44,920 nt of DNA from Streptomyces sp. ADI95-17. Its GTDB lineage: Bacteria > Actinomycetota > Actinomycetes > Streptomycetales > Streptomycetaceae. This document shows positions 38,335-44,920 of the stretch, piece after piece; the first letter of the stretch is position 1; each line of letters opens with the position of its first letter. Position numbers and translations under genes: made by a program. The notes under the pieces were generated by a model. That model saw only the letters and a program-made list of their open reading frames with translations. It made no database searches and was not told where the DNA came from. The DNA lies in contig NZ_ML123046.1 in assembly GCF_003846175.1 (NCBI RefSeq), positions 278,867 to 323,786 on the forward strand, read 5' to 3'.

Positions 38335-38955
38335 TCAGCGTTCCGCCGGTTCCCGTTCCGCCCGTGGCATGGCCGGCAGCGGGAGCGGCAGCCCCGGGAG
38401 CCCGTCGATGCTCGTCGCGATGTGCTCCTTCTTCTCGAAGTAGGCGCCGAGCGAGGCGTCGTCCTCGCGGGCGAAGCGCCGGGCGTGCAGCGACCGGTCC
38501 TCGTCGTACGACATGAACGGCACCCCGTAGCCGCAGGTGTCCCGGATCAGGTCGGCCCGCACCACGATGACGGCGCGCAGCCCGTGGGAGGCGGGATCCA
38601 CCCGGGGGAAGTGTCCGAGCAGCTCGACGAACCGGGGGTCGTCCCGGAAGACCGGCTCGCCGCGGCCGTGCACCCGCACGATGTTCGGCGGCCCCTGGAA
38701 GGCGCACCACATCAGCGTGATCCGGCCGTTCTCGCGGAGATGGGCGACGGTCTCGGCATTGCTGCCCGCGAAGTCCAGATAGGCCACGGTCAGTTCGTCG
38801 AGCACGGCGAACGAACCGCTGACGCCCTTGGGGGAGAGGTTGACCGTGCCCTCGCCGTCCAGGGGCGCCGTCGCGGTGAAGAAGATGTGCTGCTCTTCGA
38901 TGAAGGTCCTGATCCGTCCGTCGATGCGTTCATATGTTTTCCCCATGGCTGCCAT
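38335..38955 (-). CDS. Pyridoxamine 5'-phosphate oxidase (PPOX) family protein
   Basis: 206 aa split-barrel flavoprotein-like protein. Features: IRTFIEEQHIFFTATAPLDG (about 15-34), GTVNLSPKGVSGSF, and NGRITLMWCAFQGPPNIVRV, the usual FMN or F420 binding strands. The family includes PNP oxidases, F420-dependent reductases and haem-binding proteins; this member's cofactor is not clear. The start could be ATG 38955 (MAAMGK) or ATG 38946; neither has a strong ribosome site. It is divergent from argH and shares its upstream region with the argH promoter, so ArgR binding there could affect it. It has no evident link to arginine synthesis. Confidence 0.87.
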   Translation of the reverse strand: MAAMGKTYERIDGRIRTFIEEQHIFFTATAPLDGEGTVNLSPKGVSGSFAVLDELTVAYLDFAGSNAETVAHLRENGRITLMWCAFQGPPNIVRVHGRGEPVFRDDPRFVELLGHFPRVDPASHGLRAVIVVRADLIRDTCGYGVPFMSYDEDRSLHARRFAREDDASLGAYFEKKEHIATSIDGLPGLPLPLPAMPRAEREPAER

Positions 38956-39045
38956 TGTCGTCGCCCGCTCCGGCGCCGACGAGGTGATTTCACCTGGCGG
39001 GACGCCGGGGTGCTCGGCGGGCCGGTGGGGGAGTGGCGCATATCT

Positions 39046-39082
39046 TTGACAAAACATACGGAGGTCTGCATAGTTATACCCA
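39046..39082 (+). promoter_or_regulatory. argH promoter with ARG-box-like sequence
   Basis: TTGACA (39046-39051), 17 nt, CATAGT (39069-39074). The -10 and its flank (TCTGCATAGTTATACCCAT) resemble the argC operator, in an AT-rich island, so argH is probably ArgR-regulated from its own promoter. Confidence 0.6.
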
Positions 39083-39132
39083 TCACTCGGGCGGCGCGAC
39101 GGCGAAGCGTGACCTCGCCCGACCCCCAGTAG

Positions 39133-40644
<1,512 letters not shown>

Positions 40645-40662
40645 CAGCGGACCGGAACGGCA

Positions 40663-40696
40663 CGGAAGGCGGGGAGCGCACGCTCCCCGCCTTCCG
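40663..40696 (+). terminator. Terminator of argH
   Basis: A perfect 16-bp stem (40663-40678 with 40681-40696), core GGAAGGCGGGGAGCG, CA loop, followed by GTTTCC. Confidence 0.88.
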
Positions 40697-40755
40697 GTTT
40701 CCATGGGCTGGGTTACGTTGACGTGGAGCGCACCCGTCCGAGGAGGAGTTCCACG

Positions 40756-41727
40756 ATGCCTTTCGCCCGGCTGGCCACAGCGACGACTCCGACCGCCCAC
40801 ATCGGGCTCGGCCTGGCGGCGGTCGGCAGGCCCGGCTACATCAATCTCCACCGCGACCGCGATCTGCCCGACGACCGCAGCGTCGAGGCGATGCGCGCCC
40901 GCACCCACGAACTGCTGGACGCCGCCTACGCACAGGGCGTCCGCTACTTCGACGCGGCCCGCTCCTACGGCCGCTCCGAGGAGTTCCTGGCCGACTGGCT
41001 GACGGCCCACCCCGAGGCGGACGACGTCGTCATCGGCAGCAAATGGGGCTACATCTACACGGCCGACTGGAGCGTCGAGGCCGAGGCGCACGAGGTCAAG
41101 GACCACAGCCTCGCCACGTTCCTGCGCCAGCGGGCCGAGACCGACGCGCTGCTCGGCGACCGCCTCGACCTCTACCAGATCCACTCGGTCACCGCCGACA
41201 GCCCGGCCCTCACGGACAAGGAGCTGCATGAACGGCTGGCCGCGCTCGCCGCCGAAGGGGTCAGCGTCGGCCTCTCCACCAGCGGGCCCGCCCAGGCCGA
41301 CGCGATCCGGGCCGCCCTCACTGTCACCGTGGACGGCGAGCCGCTCTTCCGTACCGTGCAGGCCACCTACAACGCCCTGGAGACCTCGGCCGGGACGGCG
41401 CTCGCCGAGGCACATGCCGCCGGACTCACCGTGATCGTCAAGGAGGCCCTGGCCAACGGGCGGCTCGCCGGGACGGACGCCCCCGCCGTGGTCCAGGAGA
41501 TCGCCGCCGACGCCGGGCTCGGCAGCGACGCGGTCGCCCTGGCCCTGGTGCTGCACCAGCCCTGGGCCGGGGTGGTGCTCTCCGGCGCGGCGACCGTCGG
41601 CCAGCTCGCCGGAAACCTGCACGCGGCCGTCGTCGATCTCGACGAGGAGCGGCGCGCCCGGCTCGACGCGCTGGTGGAGGAGCCCGAGGCCTACTGGCGG
41701 CACCGCGCCGGACTGCGCTGGAGCTGA
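40756..41727 (+). CDS. Aldo/keto reductase
   Basis: 323 aa (beta/alpha)8 NADPH-dependent reductase. The catalytic tetrad is readable: Asp66 and Tyr71 in RYFDAARSYGRSEE, Lys96 in IGSKWGY, His143 in LYQIHS. The C-terminal cofactor region is present (VVLSGAATVGQLAGNL), so the barrel is complete. Substrate is unknown. The start is ATG 40756 with AGGAGGAG about 8 nt upstream. It lies alone after the argH terminator; no pathway partner is adjacent. Confidence 0.93.
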   Translation: MPFARLATATTPTAHIGLGLAAVGRPGYINLHRDRDLPDDRSVEAMRARTHELLDAAYAQGVRYFDAARSYGRSEEFLADWLTAHPEADDVVIGSKWGYIYTADWSVEAEAHEVKDHSLATFLRQRAETDALLGDRLDLYQIHSVTADSPALTDKELHERLAALAAEGVSVGLSTSGPAQADAIRAALTVTVDGEPLFRTVQATYNALETSAGTALAEAHAAGLTVIVKEALANGRLAGTDAPAVVQEIAADAGLGSDAVALALVLHQPWAGVVLSGAATVGQLAGNLHAAVVDLDEERRARLDALVEEPEAYWRHRAGLRWS

Positions 41728-41751
41728 CCGGGGAGCGGCGCGGGCCGTCCG

Positions 41752-41777
41752 GTCACATAGACGGGGTTCCGTACGTC
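41752..41777 (+). promoter_or_regulatory. ECF41-type promoter of the sigma factor gene
   Basis: GTCACA (41752-41757), 16 nt, CGTC (41774-41777) fits the TGTCACA-N16-CGTC promoter recognised by ECF41 sigma factors, so the gene probably activates itself. Confidence 0.6.
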
Positions 41778-41806
41778 AGTGCTGTGACGGAACACGACGG
41801 AGGTAT

Positions 41807-42712
41807 GTGGCTGTGGACGGACATGAGTTCCTGGCGGAGCGCTTCGAGGAGAACCGGAGCCGGCTGAAGGCCGTGGCCTACCGGATGCTCGGCTCGACGA
41901 GCGAGGCGGAGGACGCCGTTCAGGAGGCCTGGATCCGGCTCGGCCGTTGCGACGACCGGGCGATCGAGAACCTGGGCGGCTGGCTGACGACGGTCGTCGG
42001 ACGGGTGTGCCTGGACATGCTCCGCTCGCGCCGCTCCCGCCGCGAGGAGCCGCTCGGCACCGGCGCACCCGAGGAAACCGCCCCGGGTCCGGAGCTCGGC
42101 GGCCGACCGGAGGCCGACCCCGAGCAGCAGGCGCTGATGGCCGACTCGGTCGGTCTGGCGATGCTCGTCGTGCTCGAAACGCTCGACCCCGCCGAGCGGC
42201 TCGCCTTCGTGCTGCACGACATGTTCGCCGTGCCGTTCGACGAGATCGCGGGCGTCGTGGACCGTACCCCGGCGGCGGCCCGGCAGCTCGCCAGCCGGGC
42301 GCGGCGCCGGGTGCAGGGCGCGGACCCGGTTCCGGACCCGGATCTCGCCCGCAAGCGCGAGGTCGTCAACGCCTTTCTGGCTGCCGCCCGGGACGGTGAA
42401 TTCGAGGCCCTCCTGACCGTGCTCGATCCGGACGTGGTGGTGCGGTCCGACACCGGCGCCGGCGGTGCCGGTGCCCCGGGCCTGGTACGGGGTGCGGCGG
42501 CCGTGGCCCGTCAGGCGATGATGTTCGCGCCGTTCGCACGGTCGTCCCGGCGGGCCCTGGTCGGCGGGGAACCGGCCGTCATCGCGACGGGCGAGGGCCA
42601 CCGTTTCTCGGTCATGATCTTCACGGTGGCCCGGGGCAGGATCGTCGAGATGTCCGTGATCCGCGACCCGTCCCACCTCCCCGGCCTTGACCTGGCGGTC
42701 CTCGACGACTGA
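41807..42712 (+). CDS. ECF41-type (SigJ-like) RNA polymerase sigma factor with SnoaL-like C-terminus
   Basis: 301 aa. Sigma region 2 (about 8-75) has RLKAVAYRMLGSTSEAEDAV and QEAWIRLG; region 4 (about 120-170) has DPAERLAFVLHDMFAVPFDE and RTPAAARQLASRARRR. A C-terminal SnoaL-like domain (about 182-295; VNAFLAAARDGEFEALLTVL, DPDVVVRSD) acts in ECF41 proteins as a built-in regulator in place of an anti-sigma factor. An ECF41 promoter signature lies upstream. The usual neighbour, a carboxymuconolactone decarboxylase or oxidoreductase, is absent; the preceding aldo/keto reductase might serve. Starts GTG 41807 or GTG 41813; the second has better spacing from GGAGG. Confidence 0.92.
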   Translation: MAVDGHEFLAERFEENRSRLKAVAYRMLGSTSEAEDAVQEAWIRLGRCDDRAIENLGGWLTTVVGRVCLDMLRSRRSRREEPLGTGAPEETAPGPELGGRPEADPEQQALMADSVGLAMLVVLETLDPAERLAFVLHDMFAVPFDEIAGVVDRTPAAARQLASRARRRVQGADPVPDPDLARKREVVNAFLAAARDGEFEALLTVLDPDVVVRSDTGAGGAGAPGLVRGAAAVARQAMMFAPFARSSRRALVGGEPAVIATGEGHRFSVMIFTVARGRIVEMSVIRDPSHLPGLDLAVLDD

Positions 42713-42729
42713 CGGGACCGACGAGCCGC

Positions 42730-42769
42730 TGAGACGTCTATGTCTCATGTGGTCTACAATTGTCTCATG
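42730..42769 (+). promoter_or_regulatory. Leaderless promoter and operator of the TetR-DHA2 operon
   Basis: -10 TACAAT (42755-42760) ends 6 nt before the ATG at 42767. TGAGAC-GTCTAT-GTCTCA (42730-42747) is a perfect dyad over the -35 region, and TGTCTCATG occurs at both 42741 and 42761, 20 bp apart, the second overlapping the start codon. Confidence 0.65.
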
Positions 42770-43318
42770 AGTCTCGACCGTGAGCAGGTGCTTCGCAGCG
42801 CCGCCGCTCTGCTGACCCGCAAATCGACCGCCACCATGGACGAGGTCGCCAAAGCCGCAGGCATCGGACGCGCCACCCTGCACCGGCACTTCGCCGGACG
42901 GGACGCCCTGGTCAGAGCGTTGGAGGACCTGGGCATCCAGGAATTCGAAGCGGCTCTGGACGCCGCCGCCCTCGACGAGGGCGGCGCGCCGGAGGCGCTG
43001 CGCCGACTGGTCGCGGCCGTCGAGCCGAGCGCCGGGCTGCTCTCCTTCCTCGTCACCGAGAACCAGCTCTTCGAGGGCGAAGAGGTGAACGAGGGCTGGA
43101 GCCGCCTCGACGCCCGGGTCTCCGCCCTGTTCAGACGGGGCCAGGAACGCGGTGAATTCCGCATCGACCTCACCCCGGCCTGGCTGACCGAGGCCTTCTA
43201 CGGGCTCGTCTCCAGCGGCGCCTGGGCCGTCCAAGACGGCCGGGTCGCGAGCCAGGACTTCCAGTACATGATCGTCGAGTTGCTGCTCGGCGGTGCACGC
43301 CGGAGCGTGGAGCAATGA
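42767..43318 (+). CDS. TetR/AcrR family transcriptional regulator
   Basis: 183 aa. The HTH (about 5-50) reads REQVLRSAAALLTRKSTATM then DEVAKAAGIGRATLHRHFAG; a ligand-binding helical domain follows, with FRIDLTPAWLTEAFYGLVSS near the end. The start is ATG 42767; there is no ribosome site and a TACAAT -10 lies 6 nt before it, so the mRNA looks leaderless. GTCTC repeats cover the promoter. The stop overlaps the start of the DHA2 exporter (ATGA), so it most likely represses the exporter together with itself until a drug-like ligand binds. Confidence 0.93.
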   Translation: MSLDREQVLRSAAALLTRKSTATMDEVAKAAGIGRATLHRHFAGRDALVRALEDLGIQEFEAALDAAALDEGGAPEALRRLVAAVEPSAGLLSFLVTENQLFEGEEVNEGWSRLDARVSALFRRGQERGEFRIDLTPAWLTEAFYGLVSSGAWAVQDGRVASQDFQYMIVELLLGGARRSVEQ

Positions 43319-44859
43319 GCCGCATCGAACAGCGCGTGGAATCCCCGGACGAACTGCACCGTCCCGGGCGGTGGATCGCCCTGTCCGTGCTCGTACTCGC
43401 GGTGCTGCTCGTGGCGATCGACGCCACCGTCCTCGGCCTGGCGACCCCCTTCCTCACCGAGGACCTCGAACCGACCGGCACTCAGCTCCTGTGGATCGGC
43501 GACGTCTACTCCTTCGTCATCGCCGGACTCCTGGTCTCGATGGGCAGCCTCGGCGACCGCATCGGCCGCAAGAAGCTGCTGCTGTGCGGCGCGACGGCGT
43601 TCGGCGCGGTCTCCGTGCTCAACGCCTACGCGCACACCCCCGAGATGATGATCCTGGCGAGGGCGCTGCTCGGTGTGGCGGGCGCCACCCTGATGCCGTC
43701 CACCCTCGCCCTGATCCGGAACCTCTTCCACGACCCGCGCGAGCGCAGCCTCGCCATCGGGATCTGGGGAGCGATGGCCTCCGCCGGGGCGGCCGTCGGC
43801 CCGGTGGTCGGCGGGCTGCTGCTGGAGCACTTCTGGTGGGGCTCGGTCTTCCTGATCAACCTGCCGGTCATGGCGGTCCTCGTGGTCGTCGGCGCGAAGA
43901 TGATCCCCGAGTCCAGGAACCCGGCCCCCGGCCCCTGGGACCTGGCCAGCGTCGCGCTCTCCTTCATCGGCATGATCGGCGTCGTGTACGCCATCAAGGA
44001 ACTCGCGGCACACGGCCCGGACTGGGAGAACATCGCCGCGGGCATCGGCGGTGTGCTCGCGCTCTGCTGGTTCGTACGCAGGCAACTCACGCTGCCGGCA
44101 CCCCTGCTGGACATGCGGCTCTTCCACCACCGGGGCTTCTCCGGCGCAGTCCTCGCCGACCTGCTGACCATCCTCGGCCTGTCCGGACTGGTCTTCTTCC
44201 TCTCCCAGTTCCTCCAACTGGTCCAGGGGCGCGGGCCGCTGGAGGCCGGTCTCGCCGAACTGCCCGCGGCGGTCGGCGCGGTCGTCGCCGGTCTGATCGC
44301 GGGCCGGGCTGCCCGCCGCTTCTCGGTGCGCTCGGTGGTGACCGGCGGCCTCGGGGCGATCGGCCTGGCGCTCGCCGCGGTCACCCTGATCCACAAGGAG
44401 ACCGCCTACCCGCTGCTCGGTGCGGTACTGCTGGTCGTCGGAGTGGGCGCGGGCCTCGCCTTCACCGTCACCTCCGACGTGATTCTCTCCAGCGTCCCGA
44501 AGGAGCAGGCGGGTTCCGCCGGCGCGGTCTCCGAGACGGCGTACGAACTCGGCGCGGCCCTCGGTATCGCCCTGCTCGGCTCCATCGTCACCGGCGTCTA
44601 CCAGAAGTTCGACACCCCCCAGGGCGTCCCGCCGGGCCCCGCGGCCGCGGCCCACGAATCGCTGGGCGGCGCCGTCGAGGCGGCCCACGGTCTGCCGGCC
44701 CAGCAGGGGCAGGCGCTGGTCTCCGCGGCTCAGGAGTCGTTCGTCGAGGGGCTGGGGTTCGCCGCGGGCGTCGGCGCGGCGGTCCTGCTGGCGACGGCCG
44801 TCGCCGCCTGGTTCCTGCTGCGCGGCCAGAAGCTGGAGGACGGCATCGTGCACCAGTAG
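43315..44859 (+). CDS. DHA2 family MFS drug exporter (14 TMS)
   Basis: 514 aa with about 14 membrane helices. Signatures: AIDATVLGLATPFLTEDLEP (helix 1 motif D1), GSLGDRIGRKKLL (motif A) and GAMASAGAAVGPVVGG (antiporter motif C). The family exports lipophilic and quaternary drugs by proton antiport (SmvA, LfrA, EmrB-like). It is coupled by 4 nt to the upstream TetR gene. The last ~90 residues contain an extracellular Pro/Ala/Gln loop before the final helix. The window ends 61 nt after its stop with nothing further recognised. Confidence 0.94.
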   Translation: MSRIEQRVESPDELHRPGRWIALSVLVLAVLLVAIDATVLGLATPFLTEDLEPTGTQLLWIGDVYSFVIAGLLVSMGSLGDRIGRKKLLLCGATAFGAVSVLNAYAHTPEMMILARALLGVAGATLMPSTLALIRNLFHDPRERSLAIGIWGAMASAGAAVGPVVGGLLLEHFWWGSVFLINLPVMAVLVVVGAKMIPESRNPAPGPWDLASVALSFIGMIGVVYAIKELAAHGPDWENIAAGIGGVLALCWFVRRQLTLPAPLLDMRLFHHRGFSGAVLADLLTILGLSGLVFFLSQFLQLVQGRGPLEAGLAELPAAVGAVVAGLIAGRAARRFSVRSVVTGGLGAIGLALAAVTLIHKETAYPLLGAVLLVVGVGAGLAFTVTSDVILSSVPKEQAGSAGAVSETAYELGAALGIALLGSIVTGVYQKFDTPQGVPPGPAAAAHESLGGAVEAAHGLPAQQGQALVSAAQESFVEGLGFAAGVGAAVLLATAVAAWFLLRGQKLEDGIVHQ

Positions 44860-44920
44860 CCGGCCCGGCCCGGAAGGCCCCGGCAACGACGGCATACGGA
44901 AGGGCCCGTACCCACCGATC

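Overview
The window is high-GC actinobacterial chromosome and reads as Streptomyces. Coding frames have a strong third-position G/C bias. The gene orders infC-rpmI-rplT-TrmH methyltransferase-histidine kinase-pheS-pheT and argCJBDR...argH are typical of the genus. Many -10 hexamers are of the TAGGCT/TAGGGT type, several genes look leaderless, and I found only one leucine TTA codon in the whole window.

Layout. 1-2281: the 3' part of a Pro/Ala-rich single-pass membrane protein, translationally coupled to a membrane-anchored subtilisin of the mycosin type. 2268-2380: a 48-bp tandem repeat. 2389-4385: a class A beta-lactamase-like serine hydrolase, SseB and a DUF1844 protein. 4386-6239: a long infC leader, infC (apparently starting at AUC), rpmI and rplT. 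6361-12227: a SpoU/TrmH methyltransferase, a soluble PAS histidine kinase, pheS and pheT. 12228-20637: an NsdA-like regulator, a Nudix hydrolase carrying the TTA codon, a 3-hydroxybutyryl-CoA dehydrogenase, a Tat-exported GHL10 protein, a DUF1918 protein, an EamA exporter divergent from a MocR regulator, and a histidine-phosphatase-fold protein without its catalytic histidines. 20891-22822: a Clp_N/HTH protein behind a dyad-covered leaderless promoter, a hypothetical protein and a cyclophilin.

22924-30648 is an accessory catabolic island. It holds a NylB-type serine hydrolase, an MFS importer, a TetR regulator, an acyl-CoA ligase, an acyl-CoA dehydrogenase homologue and a CaiB/BaiF CoA-transferase. 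This parallels the E. coli cai system (transporter, CaiC, CaiA, CaiB), and the dehydrogenase has no Glu at either classical catalytic-base position.

30684-32571: a MarR regulator divergent from an MDR quinone oxidoreductase with two MarR-type operators between them, then a small zinc-ribbon protein. 32718-40644: arginine biosynthesis (argC, J, B, D, R, and later argH behind its own promoter), interrupted by an L,D-transpeptidase with an apparent N-terminal frameshift and a PPOX flavoprotein. 40756-44859: an aldo/keto reductase, an ECF41-type sigma factor with its own promoter signature, and a leaderless TetR coupled to a DHA2 drug exporter.

All function calls come from reading motifs by eye; no database search was run.
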